Shown: positions 42,414 through 52,172 of the stretch, in pieces
How positions within the stretch are numbered: position 1 is the first letter of the stretch
How the letters are laid out: every line of letters begins with the position of its first letter
From: Devosia yakushimensis
GTDB taxonomy: Bacteria; Pseudomonadota; Alphaproteobacteria; Rhizobiales; Devosiaceae
NCBI RefSeq assembly: GCF_030159855.1
Contig: NZ_BSNG01000001.1
Coordinates: forward strand, 1,550,001-1,614,000
DNA: 64,000 nucleotides
Direction of reading: 5' to 3'
Position numbers and translations under genes: made by a program
The notes under the pieces: model-generated
Databases searched by the model: none
The model's input: the letters and a program-made list of their open reading frames with translations, nothing else
Told to the model about the DNA's origin: nothing

Positions 42414-44342
42414 ATGTCAACCATCAGCAGAAGAACCTTCATCACTGCCACTGCGGCGGCTACCGGCGTGGGCCTGTTGCCGCGCTGGGCCTATGGGCAA
42501 GCCACCCCTGAATCGGCATTCCTGCAAGCCGAGGTGGATGCCGGCAACCTGCCGCCGGTGGCCGAGCGCCTGCCGGTCAATCCGCTTGTCGTGACGCCGC
42601 TGGAGCGGCCCGGACAACAGGGCGGCGATTGGCGCCATGCCCTGGTGGGCGGCGGCTCGCTCTCCATGATTGTGCGTTACCAGGCCTATGATCCGCTGGT
42701 GCGCTTCGATCCCGAATGGAAGGGCGTCATTCCCAATGTGGCCGAAAGCTACGAGGTCAGCGAAGACGGCACCGAATATACGTTCAAGCTGCGCGAGGGC
42801 CATAAATGGTCCGATGGCGAGCCCTTCACCACCGATGACGTGCAGTTCTGGTATGACGCCTATTTCACCGATGCCGAAACCAATCTGGGCGTCCAGTCCT
42901 TCTGGGAGATCGGCGGCAGCAAGGCCAAGCTCGAGGTCATAGACAAGACGACCTTCAAGGTCACTTTCGCCAGCCCCAATGGCTTTTTCCTGCAGCAAAT
43001 GGCCTGGGCCGACCAGGATCAGCTGGTGCGCTGCCCCAAGCATTATCTGGAAAAATTCCACATCCGCTACAACCCGGATGCGGAAAAGCTGGCGCAGGAC
43101 GCGGGGCTCGGCAGCTGGATAGCTCTATTCCAGCGCGAAATCGGCTTTGACGATACCAATACCTATTACCAGAACGGCAATCGTCCGACGCTGAACGCCT
43201 GGTACTTCACCCTGCCCCCGGGCCAGAATACCGAGCAGACCCTGGCCGCCCGCAATCCCTATTATTTCAAGGTCGATACCGAGGGCACTCAGCTCCCCTA
43301 TTTCGACCGCATCGTCTATCAGATGGTGGCCGATCCCGAAGTCCTGCTGCTCAAGACCCTGCAGGGCGAAATCGACATGATGGACCAGTATATCGCGACG
43401 CCAGCCAATCGACCGACGCTGTTTGATGGCCAGCAGACCGGCAATTACAGCTTCTATACGCTCAAGGAGACAGCGGCCAACGTCATGGCCTTCCAGCTCA
43501 ACCTCAACCATCTCGACGAGGTCAAGAACGCGCTATTCAACACGATCGAATTCCGCCAGGCGCTGTCATTGTCCATTGATCGCCAGGCTCTGATCGACGC
43601 CGTGTTTATTGGTCAGGGCGCGCCGGCCCAACCCTCCATGATCGAGACCGATCCCCTCTATAACGAGCAATTGTCCAAACAGTTCACCGAATACGATCCC
43701 GATACTGCCAATACCATGCTCGACGCCCTCATGCCCGAGCGTGACGGGGAGGGATACCGCCTGGACTCCCAGGGGCGCCGCATGACGATCATTTTCGAGA
43801 TCGACCAGACGCGCACCACCTTCCTCGATATGTTCCAGCTGGCCATTCCCATGTTCCAGGCTGTCGGTATCGACGCACAATTGCGCTCCATGGACCGCTC
43901 GCTCTGGGAAGAACGCGTGCGCAATGGCCGCGAATTCGACGCAACGGCGCATCAGTTCGGCGCCAATTCGGGCATTGCGGCCATGCTCGATCCCCGTTTC
44001 TACGTGCCAATCAACAGCAATTGCCTCTATGCGCCGGGCTGGTCACTCTACTACAGCCAGCCCGACAACGCGGCCGCCATCGAGCCGCCGGAGCCGGTCA
44101 AGGCGCAGCAGGCGCTGTATCGCGAACTGACCGCCACCCCGGCTCCGGAAAGGCAGGCCGAGATCATGACGCAAATCCTGCAAAACGCGGCCGATCTCTT
44201 CTTCACCTTCGGCGTCAGCCTGCCCGCCGATGGCTACGGCATCGTCAAGAACGACATGGTCAATGTGCAAAAGACCATGCCGAACTCCTTCGGCTGGCCC
44301 ACGCCCGCTCCGACCCGGCCAGAACAGTATTTCAAGGCCTAG
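42414..44342 (+). CDS. Extracellular solute-binding protein family 5, Tat-exported
   Basis: Binding protein of a PepT-type (peptide/oligosaccharide) ABC importer, 642 aa. The N terminus STISRRTFITATAAATGVGL has a twin-arginine motif (SRRTFI), so it is probably exported folded by Tat. The SBP_bac_5 fold is visible in YTFKLREGHKWSDGEPFTTD and later FRQALSLSIDRQALIDAVFI. The second of two ATGs (42414) has GGGAGG at the better distance. It is unusually long for the family (commonly 520-600). First gene of the operon that continues to GH42. Confidence 0.9.
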   Translation: MSTISRRTFITATAAATGVGLLPRWAYGQATPESAFLQAEVDAGNLPPVAERLPVNPLVVTPLERPGQQGGDWRHALVGGGSLSMIVRYQAYDPLVRFDPEWKGVIPNVAESYEVSEDGTEYTFKLREGHKWSDGEPFTTDDVQFWYDAYFTDAETNLGVQSFWEIGGSKAKLEVIDKTTFKVTFASPNGFFLQQMAWADQDQLVRCPKHYLEKFHIRYNPDAEKLAQDAGLGSWIALFQREIGFDDTNTYYQNGNRPTLNAWYFTLPPGQNTEQTLAARNPYYFKVDTEGTQLPYFDRIVYQMVADPEVLLLKTLQGEIDMMDQYIATPANRPTLFDGQQTGNYSFYTLKETAANVMAFQLNLNHLDEVKNALFNTIEFRQALSLSIDRQALIDAVFIGQGAPAQPSMIETDPLYNEQLSKQFTEYDPDTANTMLDALMPERDGEGYRLDSQGRRMTIIFEIDQTRTTFLDMFQLAIPMFQAVGIDAQLRSMDRSLWEERVRNGREFDATAHQFGANSGIAAMLDPRFYVPINSNCLYAPGWSLYYSQPDNAAAIEPPEPVKAQQALYRELTATPAPERQAEIMTQILQNAADLFFTFGVSLPADGYGIVKNDMVNVQKTMPNSFGWPTPAPTRPEQYFKA

Positions 44343-44416
44343 GCCGCAGCCATTGATGATGCTTCCCAGACGCGGGCCCCCGGGCCTGCGTCCCGTGAAA
44401 CGCGCACCGCGAGACG

Positions 44417-46528
44417 ATGATGTTACACCTCGACGCCAAATCCACGCCCGACCTCAGAAGCTCGACCTGGTATAAGTCCGCCACGCGCTGGACCCAGCTC
44501 ACCCTGGTCGAGGACGATCCGATCCGTTTCGACCCCGAGTACTGGATCGACATCTTCAAGCGGACGCATTCGAACGCAACCTGTCTGAGCGCGGGAGGCT
44601 ATATCGCCTATTACCCCAGCAAGGTTCCCTATCACTATGTCAGCAAGCATCTCGGCGACACCGACCCCTTTGGTCAGCTTGTCGATGGGGCACGGCAATT
44701 GGGCATGCATGTCATGGCGCGCGTCGATCCGCACGCCATCCACCAGGACGCCGCGGACGCTCATCCCGAATGGGTCATGGTCGACAAGGACGGCGCGCCG
44801 ATGCGGCACTGGGCCTTTTCCGATGTCTGGGTGACCTGCGCCTATTCGGACTACAATTTCAAATTCATGCCCGACGTACTGCGGGAAATCACCGCCAATT
44901 ACGATATCGACGCGATCTTCGCCAATCGCTGGCAGGGCCATGGCATCTGCTATTGCGAGGCCTGTAAGAGCAATTTCAAGGCCGCATCGGGCCATGACCT
45001 GCCGCGCTCGAGCGACAGCGAGGATCCATCCTGGCGCGCCTGGAACGACTGGCGCCGCGATGTGCTGACCCGCCTCGTCGTGGAATGGGACGCGGTGATG
45101 AAGGCGATCAAGCCCCATACCAGTTTCATTCCCAATATGGGCGGCGTGTCGCTGATGGATTTCGACCAGGAAATCATCAAGACCTATTGCCCCTTTCTGT
45201 GCGTCGACGATCAGGGGCGCCGCGGCACCGAGCCGGTCTGGATGTCGGGCCGCAACGGCAAGCGCATGCGCGCCACCTTCCCCGACCGGCCGGCCGTGCT
45301 GATCACCTCGATCGGGCCGGAGGAGGTCTATCGCTGGAAGGACAGCGTGACGTTGGGCCCCGAAATCGAGGCCTGGACCAATAGTGGCACGGTGCATGGC
45401 ATGCTGCCTTGGTTCACCAAGTTCAATGGCGTGGTGCCGGACCAGCGCTGGGTGCAGCCGATCATCGACAGCTTCCATTTGCAGGAAAAGCTCGAACCCC
45501 TGGTTTTGAGCACGCAGCCGGATGCCGAGATCGCCATACTCGATCCCACTACCAGCCTGCGCCACCACGATATGTGGTCACGCAAGGAAGCAGAGAGCCA
45601 TGAACTGGGCTTCTACCACGCCCTTGTCGAGGCGCGACTACCCTTTGAAATGGTGTCGGACGCGCAGATGACGCCGGAGCGGCTCGACCAGTTCAAGGTG
45701 CTGGTCCTGTGCAATTCGACCTGCCTTTCCGACGAACAGGTCGACATGCTCAAGGGCTTTGTCGCCCGTGGTGGTTCGCTGGTGGCCGCTTTCGAAACGG
45801 GCACGCGCCAGGCGGACAACAGCCCCCGCGCAACGCCTGCTTTGGCGGACCTGCTGGGCTATCGCGTCACCAGTCCGGCGCGTGGTCCGGTCAAAAATAC
45901 CTATGTCTCGCTCAATGGCGAGCATCCCATCAACCAGGGCTATGATGGCGCCGAGCGCATTATCGGGGGCACCCATCTCATGGGCGTCGAAGCCCTAAAC
46001 GGCGCCGAGCAACCCTTCCTTTATGTGCCTGATTTCCCCGACCTGCCGATGGAGGAGGTCTATCCGCGCGAGGAACCGCGCGGCGCCGCGGTCATTGCAC
46101 GCCAGCACGAGGGTGGCGGGCGCACGGTCTATATTCCCTGGAATATCGGGGCCACCTTCTGGCAAGTGCTGGCCGGCGACCATGGCCGGTTGATCGCCAA
46201 TAGCGTGCACTGGGCGCTCGGCAAGCGGGTCGATGTGGAGGTGGAGGCCAAGGGCGTCATCGATATCGCTCTGCGCAAGAGCGAGGACAGGCTAGTCGTT
46301 CTGGTCAACAACCTGACCAATCCGATGATGATGAAAGGGCCGATCCGCGAGGTCTTCCCCATCGGCCCCATCACGCTCTCCATCGCCATTCCCCAGGGAC
46401 GCTCCGTCGATCAGGTGCGGCTGGGCTCGACTGGTGAAAGCATGAGGCATCAAAGCGCCGGTGGGCGAGTCACGGTAACGCTGGCGGAACTGGCAACGCT
46501 GGACGCTATCCAGATCGATTGGAGCTGA
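44417..46528 (+). CDS. Putative glycoside hydrolase, GHL6-type barrel with GH42-like middle domain (copy 1)
   Basis: 703 aa, no signal peptide, so cytoplasmic. The N-terminal half matches the 'hypothetical glycosyl hydrolase 6' pattern: SAGGYIAYYPSKVPYHYVSK, GMHVMARVDPHAIHQDAADA, then FANRWQGHGICYCEACKSNF with a CxCxxCK motif starting at Cys178. The middle (from about residue 360) looks like the GH42 trimerisation domain, a GATase-like fold (VLCNSTCLSDEQVDMLKGFV; GGSLVAAFETGTR). The end holds VYIPWNIGATFWQVLAGDHG. A paralogue of the same plan is at 56763-58814. No activity is established for the family; its position between importer genes suggests hydrolysis of the imported sugar. Confidence 0.7.
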   Translation: MMLHLDAKSTPDLRSSTWYKSATRWTQLTLVEDDPIRFDPEYWIDIFKRTHSNATCLSAGGYIAYYPSKVPYHYVSKHLGDTDPFGQLVDGARQLGMHVMARVDPHAIHQDAADAHPEWVMVDKDGAPMRHWAFSDVWVTCAYSDYNFKFMPDVLREITANYDIDAIFANRWQGHGICYCEACKSNFKAASGHDLPRSSDSEDPSWRAWNDWRRDVLTRLVVEWDAVMKAIKPHTSFIPNMGGVSLMDFDQEIIKTYCPFLCVDDQGRRGTEPVWMSGRNGKRMRATFPDRPAVLITSIGPEEVYRWKDSVTLGPEIEAWTNSGTVHGMLPWFTKFNGVVPDQRWVQPIIDSFHLQEKLEPLVLSTQPDAEIAILDPTTSLRHHDMWSRKEAESHELGFYHALVEARLPFEMVSDAQMTPERLDQFKVLVLCNSTCLSDEQVDMLKGFVARGGSLVAAFETGTRQADNSPRATPALADLLGYRVTSPARGPVKNTYVSLNGEHPINQGYDGAERIIGGTHLMGVEALNGAEQPFLYVPDFPDLPMEEVYPREEPRGAAVIARQHEGGGRTVYIPWNIGATFWQVLAGDHGRLIANSVHWALGKRVDVEVEAKGVIDIALRKSEDRLVVLVNNLTNPMMMKGPIREVFPIGPITLSIAIPQGRSVDQVRLGSTGESMRHQSAGGRVTVTLAELATLDAIQIDWS

Positions 46529-46535
46529 GCCTGCC

Positions 46536-47522
46536 ATGCTCCAATATATCATCAAGCGGCTGCTCTACATGATCCCGACACTGTTCGGGTTGTCCCTGAT
46601 CGCCTTCCTGATCATCCAATTGCCGCCCGGGGACTATGTGACCTCAATGATCGCCTCCATGCAGGATTCGGGCGCCAATGTGGATCCGCGCCAGATCGAG
46701 CGTCTGCGCGAAGCCTATGGCTTCAACGACCCGGTATGGCTGCAATATCTCAAATGGATCGGAGGCATCCTGTTCCGCGGCGATTTCGGCCATTCCTTCG
46801 AATGGAACCGGCCGGTCTCTGAGCTGATCTGGGATCGCATGGGTTCAACCCTGGGTATCTCGGTTGCGTCGCTGCTCTTTGTCTGGGCCGTCTCGCTGCC
46901 CATCGGCATCTATTCGGCCATGCGCCGCCATTCGGTGGGCGATTATGTCTTCACCTTTATCGGCTTTATCGGCCTTGCCGTGCCCAGCTTCATCCTGGCG
47001 CTGACCCTGATGTATCTGAGCTACCGCTATTTCGGCCAGAGCGTGGGTGGGCTGTTCAGCCAGCAATATGTCGATGCGCCCTGGAGCTGGGGCAAGTTCG
47101 TGGACCTGCTCAGCCATTTGTGGATCCCCATCATCGTGATCGGTACCTCGGGCACGGCCGCCATGATCCGCGTGCTGCGCGCCAATCTCAGCGACGAATT
47201 GCGCAAGCCTTATGTGATCACCGCCAAGGCCAAGGGCCTGCCCGAGCATCGGGCGGTGATCAAATATCCGGTGCGCATCGCGCTCAACCCCTTCGTCTCA
47301 GCCATCGGCTGGGTGCTGCCTGAACTGGTTTCGGGGGTCACCATCACCGCCATCGTGCTCAATCTGCCCACTGCCGGGCCGCTGCTGCTGCGGGCGCTGG
47401 TCAGCCAGGACATGTACCTGGCCGGCAGCTTCATCCTGCTCATGGGCGTGCTCACCCTCATCGGCATGCTGGTATCGGACCTGCTGCTCGCCCTTCTCGA
47501 TCCTCGAATCCGGTTTACCTGA
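46536..47522 (+). CDS. ABC transporter permease, DppB/OppB type
   Basis: Inner-membrane permease, 328 aa with six membrane helices. It opens MLQYIIKRLLYMIPTLFGLS, the standard DppB-type first helix, and has the EAA-like loop KAKGLPEHRAVIKYPVRIAL near residue 230. It overlaps the next permease by one base (TGATG at 47520-47524) and follows the GHL6 gene by seven bases. Confidence 0.93.
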   Translation: MLQYIIKRLLYMIPTLFGLSLIAFLIIQLPPGDYVTSMIASMQDSGANVDPRQIERLREAYGFNDPVWLQYLKWIGGILFRGDFGHSFEWNRPVSELIWDRMGSTLGISVASLLFVWAVSLPIGIYSAMRRHSVGDYVFTFIGFIGLAVPSFILALTLMYLSYRYFGQSVGGLFSQQYVDAPWSWGKFVDLLSHLWIPIIVIGTSGTAAMIRVLRANLSDELRKPYVITAKAKGLPEHRAVIKYPVRIALNPFVSAIGWVLPELVSGVTITAIVLNLPTAGPLLLRALVSQDMYLAGSFILLMGVLTLIGMLVSDLLLALLDPRIRFT

Positions 47523-48697
47523 TGACAGTCCATACCTTCATCGATGGCGACCCCGAAACCGGGCCAGCCGTAACGCCCATCAAGGCCAGGCGCGACAATA
47601 GCCAGCTGGCGGTGGCCGGACAGTGGAACCTGATCTGGCACAAATTCGCCCGCAACAAACTGGCGCTCGCCTCGGGCATGGTGATCATCATCATGGCGCT
47701 GATCGGGCTCTTTGCCGAATTCCTGGCTCCTGCCCTGCCCGATACGTCCAAGCCGCAATTCACCAATGCGCCGCCGCAGCAATTGCGGCTGTTCACGACC
47801 AATGAGGACGGCACCAGCAGCTTCCAGCCGCATGTGACGGGCTATACGATGGAGGTCGACCCTGCTTCCCTGCGGCGCAGCTATGTGCCCGACGAAAGTG
47901 TCGTCGTGCCGGTGGGATTCTTCGTCAAGGGTCCGGCCTATAAGCTGTGGGGCCTGATCCCCGCCGACCGTCACCTGGTCGGACCGCTCAAATCCACCGA
48001 CACCATGTATCTATTGGGCACCGACCGGCTTGGCCGCGACCTGCTGAGCCGGTTGATCCATGGCACGCGCATTTCCATGTCGATCGGGCTGCTTGGCGTC
48101 TGCATTAGCCTCTGCCTGGGCGTCACCCTGGGCTCGCTGGCCGGCTTTTACGGCGGCGCGGTCGATGCGCTGATTGCCCGCGTCATCGAGGTCATATCCT
48201 CCATGCCCACCATTCCGCTCTGGCTGGGCCTCGCGGCGGCGATCCCGCTCACCTGGTCGCCATTGACCGTCTACTTTGTCATCACATTGATCGTGTCGCT
48301 GTTCGGCTGGACGGGCCTGGCGCGCGAGGTACGTGGCCGCTTCTATGCCCTGCGCGGCGAGGATTTCGTGACGGCCGCCAAGCTCGACGGCTCGACCGAG
48401 CGGCGCGTCATCTTCCGCCATATCCTGCCCTCGCTCACCAGCCATATCCTGGCCGTGGTGACGCTGGCCCTGCCCACCATGATCGTTGCGGAGACCGCTC
48501 TCAGCTTTCTCGGCATCGGGCTCAAGGCGCCGATCGTCAGCTGGGGCGTGCTGCTGCAGGAGGCGCAGAATGTCCGCACCATCGCCAATGCGCCCTGGCA
48601 ATTGATCTGGCCGGCCGGCGCCGTGGTGATCACCGTGCTTGCCTACAACTTCCTCGGAGACGGCATGCGCGATGCCGCTGACCCCTATGAAAGTTGA
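47522..48697 (+). CDS. ABC transporter permease, DppC/OppC type
   Basis: Second permease, 391 aa; longer than typical DppC (about 300) because of an extended periplasmic insertion after helix 1 (roughly residues 80-170). The N-terminal OppC_N segment WNLIWHKFARNKLALASGMV is clear, and the EAA loop reads AAKLDGSTERRVIFRHILPS. Such extended DppC proteins are usual in PepT importers for oligosaccharides. It is coupled to the first permease by one base and to the ATPase gene by a short gap. Confidence 0.92.
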   Translation: MTVHTFIDGDPETGPAVTPIKARRDNSQLAVAGQWNLIWHKFARNKLALASGMVIIIMALIGLFAEFLAPALPDTSKPQFTNAPPQQLRLFTTNEDGTSSFQPHVTGYTMEVDPASLRRSYVPDESVVVPVGFFVKGPAYKLWGLIPADRHLVGPLKSTDTMYLLGTDRLGRDLLSRLIHGTRISMSIGLLGVCISLCLGVTLGSLAGFYGGAVDALIARVIEVISSMPTIPLWLGLAAAIPLTWSPLTVYFVITLIVSLFGWTGLAREVRGRFYALRGEDFVTAAKLDGSTERRVIFRHILPSLTSHILAVVTLALPTMIVAETALSFLGIGLKAPIVSWGVLLQEAQNVRTIANAPWQLIWPAGAVVITVLAYNFLGDGMRDAADPYES

Positions 48698-48701
48698 TCT
48701 G

Positions 48702-50420
48702 ATGCTCAATCCAGCAAGTGACGATATGGACAAGAGCGACATCGTGCTCGATGTGCAGGACCTCAGTCTCGATTTTCGCCTGCGGACCGAGGTGCTGCAT
48801 GCGGCCCGCAATGTCAGCTTCCAGCTGCGACGCGGCAAGACATTGTGCCTTGTGGGCGAAAGCGGGTCAGGCAAGAGCGTCACGGCTCGCGCCCTCATGC
48901 ACATCATCGACGGCAATGGCAGCATTGCCGGTGGCCGCATCCTGCTCGACGATCCCAAGGGGCCGATCGATATTGCCGGCCTCGATGAGCGCAGCCGCCA
49001 ATTGCTGGCCATTCGCGGCGGCCGCATTGGTCTGATCTTTCAGGAGCCGATGAGTTCGCTTTCCCCGGTCCACACCATCGGCTCGCAAATCGTCGAGGCG
49101 CTGCGGCTCCATCGCAAGATGAGCAAGGCCGAGGCGCGGGCCGAGACCATCGACTTGTTGCGGCAGGTCGAAATTCCCAATCCCGACAAGATGATCGACC
49201 GCTATACGTTTGAATTCTCCGGCGGCATGCGCCAGCGCGCAATGATCGCCATGGCCTTGGCGGCCGATCCGGAAATCCTGATCGCGGACGAGCCGACCAC
49301 GGCGCTGGACGTGACCACCCAGGCCGAAATTCTCGATCTCATCAAGCGCCTGCAGGTCAGCCGCGGTATGGCCATGCTGCTGATCACCCACGATATGGGC
49401 GTGGTGGCCGAGGTGGCCGACGACGTGGCGGTGATGCATTACGGCCGGATCGTCGAATTCGGCAGCGTGGATGACATCTTCCATGACCCCAAGCACGCCT
49501 ATACGCGGCGCCTGCTCAATTCCACGGTCAAGCTGGAACAGAACCGCCGGTCGGCAAGCCGCGAAACGCGCCCGGAAGCGCCGGTGCTGCTCTCCGCGCG
49601 CAATCTCACCAAGGTCTATGGTGCATCCACCGCCTGGTTCGGCGGCAATAATTTCGCGATCAAGGCTGTCGATGATGTGAGCTTTGATCTGCGGGCCGGC
49701 GAAAATCTCGGCATTGTGGGGGAAAGCGGCTCGGGCAAGACCACGCTTGGGCGCATGCTGTTGCGCATCGTCGAGCCCAGTTCGGGCACTGTGAGCTTCA
49801 ATGACGAGAAGCGCCCGATGGAGGTGACTGCACTCTCCAAATCGCAATTGCGGACGTTTCACCGCCAGGTGCGGCTGGTCTTTCAGGACCCTTTTGCCTC
49901 GCTCAATCCGCGCATGACGGTGCGGGACATTGTGGGCGATCCGCTGGTGGTTTCCGGCACCATGAATGGCAAGGCCATCGATCAGCGGGTTTGCGAACTG
50001 CTCGAACTGGTGGGGCTCGATCCGGCGACGCGCGAACGCTATCCGCACGCCTTTTCGGGCGGCCAGCGGCAGCGCATCGGCATTGCCCGGGCGCTGGCGC
50101 TCGACCCCAAGATCATCATTGCCGACGAGGCGACGGCGGCGCTGGATGTGTCGATCCGCAGCCAGGTGCTCGATCTGCTGCTCGACATTCAGAAGCGGCT
50201 GGGGCTGAGTTTCATCTTCATCTCGCACGACATTTCGGTTGTCCGCTATTTCTGCGACCGTGTGGGCGTGATGCACCGGGGCAAGCTGGTTGAAATCGGC
50301 CCCACCGAGGAGATCTGCACCACGCCCAAACAGGCGTATACGCAGAGCCTCATCTCCGCCGTTCCCAACCCCGACCCCCGCAATAAGCGCATGCTGCACC
50401 GCACGCGCTTCACAGGTTAA
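48702..50420 (+). CDS. ABC transporter double ATPase (DppD-DppF fusion type)
   Basis: About 572 aa with two complete ATP-binding cassettes, as in GsiA and YejF-like proteins. First cassette: Walker A GESGSGKSVTA, signature FSGGMRQRAMIA, Walker B ILIADEPTTALD, switch ITHDMG. Second: GESGSGKTTLG, FSGGQRQRIGIARA, IIIADEATAALD, ISHDIS. Several starts are possible; 48702 lies four bases after the permease stop with GAAAG upstream, while 48687 and 48726 are alternatives. It powers the two adjacent permeases. Confidence 0.92.
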   Translation: MLNPASDDMDKSDIVLDVQDLSLDFRLRTEVLHAARNVSFQLRRGKTLCLVGESGSGKSVTARALMHIIDGNGSIAGGRILLDDPKGPIDIAGLDERSRQLLAIRGGRIGLIFQEPMSSLSPVHTIGSQIVEALRLHRKMSKAEARAETIDLLRQVEIPNPDKMIDRYTFEFSGGMRQRAMIAMALAADPEILIADEPTTALDVTTQAEILDLIKRLQVSRGMAMLLITHDMGVVAEVADDVAVMHYGRIVEFGSVDDIFHDPKHAYTRRLLNSTVKLEQNRRSASRETRPEAPVLLSARNLTKVYGASTAWFGGNNFAIKAVDDVSFDLRAGENLGIVGESGSGKTTLGRMLLRIVEPSSGTVSFNDEKRPMEVTALSKSQLRTFHRQVRLVFQDPFASLNPRMTVRDIVGDPLVVSGTMNGKAIDQRVCELLELVGLDPATRERYPHAFSGGQRQRIGIARALALDPKIIIADEATAALDVSIRSQVLDLLLDIQKRLGLSFIFISHDISVVRYFCDRVGVMHRGKLVEIGPTEEICTTPKQAYTQSLISAVPNPDPRNKRMLHRTRFTG

Positions 50421-50432
50421 GAGGACTGTTTC

Positions 50433-51218
50433 GTGCCCAGGTTTGCCGCCAATCTATCGTTTCTGTATCAGGACCTGCCCTTTCTCGAGCGGATCGCACA
50501 GGCCGCCCGGGATGGCTTCGGGGCGGTCGAATATGTGTCGCCATACGAATATGACAAGCAGGAGATTGCCGCCGCGCTCAAGCAGGCAGGCATTGCCCAG
50601 GCGCTGTTCAACCTGCCTGCCGGCAATTGGGCCGCTGGCGAGCGTGGTATCGGCTGCCTGCCGGACCGCGTCGACGAGTTCCGCCTGGGGATCGATACCG
50701 CCATCGACTACGCCAAGGCTCTCGATTGCCCGACGGTGAATTGCCTCGCTGGCCTTGCGCCCGCTGGCAGCGATCCCAATCACCTGGATTGGACGTTTAT
50801 CGACAATCTCGCCTATGCCGCCCCAAGGCTGGCCGATGCCGGGATCGCGCTGGTCATCGAGCCGATCAATCGCCGCGACATGCCAACCTTCCACCTGTCC
50901 ACGACCGAGCATGCCGAGCGGATCATGGCCAAGGTGACGTCGGACAATCTCAAGATCCAGTACGATTTCTACCACATGCAGATCATGCAGGGTGACCTGA
51001 TCCCGACCTTCGAGCGGCTCAAGAATCGGATCGGCCATGTGCAGATCGCCGACAATCCCGGCCGCAACGAGCCGGGTACGGGCGAAATCAACTACCCCTT
51101 CATCTTCGCGGCGCTGGACCGGCTCGGCTATGCCGGCTGGGTCGGCTGCGAATACAAGCCGAGCGCCGGCACAAGCCAGGGCCTGGGCTGGATGAATCCC
51201 TACCGCAAGGAGAACTAG
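50433..51218 (+). CDS. Hydroxypyruvate isomerase-like TIM-barrel enzyme
   Basis: 261 aa, xylose-isomerase-like TIM barrel of the Hyi/OtnI group. Seen are FAANLSFLYQDLPFLERIAQ, VEYVSPYEYDKQEIAAAL, the catalytic Glu in LVIEPINRRDMPTFHLST, QYDFYHMQIMQGDLI (metal His) and a second Glu in GCEYKPSAGTSQGLGWM. Known members interconvert hydroxypyruvate and tartronate semialdehyde, or 2-oxo-tetronates and 3-oxo-tetronates. The start is GTG at 50433 with GAGGA eight bases upstream. The reductase that would consume tartronate semialdehyde follows three bases later. Confidence 0.85.
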   Translation: MPRFAANLSFLYQDLPFLERIAQAARDGFGAVEYVSPYEYDKQEIAAALKQAGIAQALFNLPAGNWAAGERGIGCLPDRVDEFRLGIDTAIDYAKALDCPTVNCLAGLAPAGSDPNHLDWTFIDNLAYAAPRLADAGIALVIEPINRRDMPTFHLSTTEHAERIMAKVTSDNLKIQYDFYHMQIMQGDLIPTFERLKNRIGHVQIADNPGRNEPGTGEINYPFIFAALDRLGYAGWVGCEYKPSAGTSQGLGWMNPYRKEN

Positions 51219-51221
51219 GCC

Positions 51222-52097
51222 ATGAAGATCGGCTTTATCGGACTGGGCGTCATGGGGCGCCCCATGGCCGCACACTTGATCGCTGCCGGACACGACGTCG
51301 CGGTCAATCGCGTCAAGCCAATCTCCCAGCATCTTGTCGATGCCGGAGCGCGCGCCGCCGCGACGGCACAGGAGGCCGTCAAAGGCGCCGAAATCGTTAT
51401 CCTCATGCTGCCCGACACGCCCGATGTCGAGGCCGTGCTATTTGGCCAGGGTGGCATTGCCGAAGCTATCGCGCCGGGCGCGCTGGTCATCGACATGAGC
51501 TCCATTTCCCCGGTATCCACCAAGGACTTCGCCGCCCGCGTCAAAGCCAAGGGTGGCGACTATCTCGATGCGCCGGTCTCGGGCGGCGAAGTGGGCGCAA
51601 AAAATGCCGCGCTGACCATCATGGTCGGTGGTAGCCAGGAGGCATTCGAGCGGGCGAGACCGCTTTTCGAGCTGATGGGCAAGAACATCAACCGGGTCGG
51701 CGAGGTCGGCGACGGCCAAACCGCCAAGGTCGCCAACCAGATCATTGTCGGTCTCACCATTCAGGCTGTGGCCGAGGCCCTGCTGTTCGCCACCCGCGCC
51801 GGCGCCGATCCGGTCAAGGTGCGCGAGGCGCTGATGGGTGGGTTTGCCGCCTCACGCATTCTCGAAGTGCATGGCGAGCGCATGAACAATCGCACCTTCG
51901 ATCCCGGCTTCCGCATCCGCCTGCATCGCAAAGACCTGGCGCTGGCGCTCGACGCCGCCAAAAGCCTCGAACTGGCTTTGCCCAATACCGCCACAACCGC
52001 GCAGCTGATGTCGGCGGCCCTGGCCCAGGGCGATGGCGACAAGGACCATTCCGGGCTGATCCGCACGCTCGAAGCACTGTCCAGCGCCACAGCCTAA
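51222..52097 (+). CDS. Beta-hydroxyacid dehydrogenase, 2-hydroxy-3-oxopropionate reductase type (GarR/GlxR)
   Basis: 291 aa NAD(P)-dependent reductase converting tartronate semialdehyde to D-glycerate in characterised members. The Rossmann signature is MKIGFIGLGVMGRPMAAHLI, the substrate motif is DAPVSGGEVGAKNAALTIMV and the catalytic Lys is in GQTAKVANQIIVG. The C-terminal helical domain ends with DKDHSGLIRTLEAL, typical of GarR. With the Hyi-like enzyme it makes a glycerate-forming branch, but neither a glycerate kinase nor a glyoxylate carboligase is in the window, so L-threonate/erythronate-type substrates are an alternative. Confidence 0.88.
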   Translation: MKIGFIGLGVMGRPMAAHLIAAGHDVAVNRVKPISQHLVDAGARAAATAQEAVKGAEIVILMLPDTPDVEAVLFGQGGIAEAIAPGALVIDMSSISPVSTKDFAARVKAKGGDYLDAPVSGGEVGAKNAALTIMVGGSQEAFERARPLFELMGKNINRVGEVGDGQTAKVANQIIVGLTIQAVAEALLFATRAGADPVKVREALMGGFAASRILEVHGERMNNRTFDPGFRIRLHRKDLALALDAAKSLELALPNTATTAQLMSAALAQGDGDKDHSGLIRTLEALSSATA

Positions 52098-52172
52098 GCG
52101 GCGATAAATATCAGCATTTTCAATGGCGCCGCCGCGGCGCCATGCAGTCTCATTTTGTCTGGAGGAACAACA

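Noticed and set aside
48867..50399. 510-codon minus-strand frame over the double ATPase gene
   Set aside because: Shadow of two ABC cassettes; no domain and biased composition.
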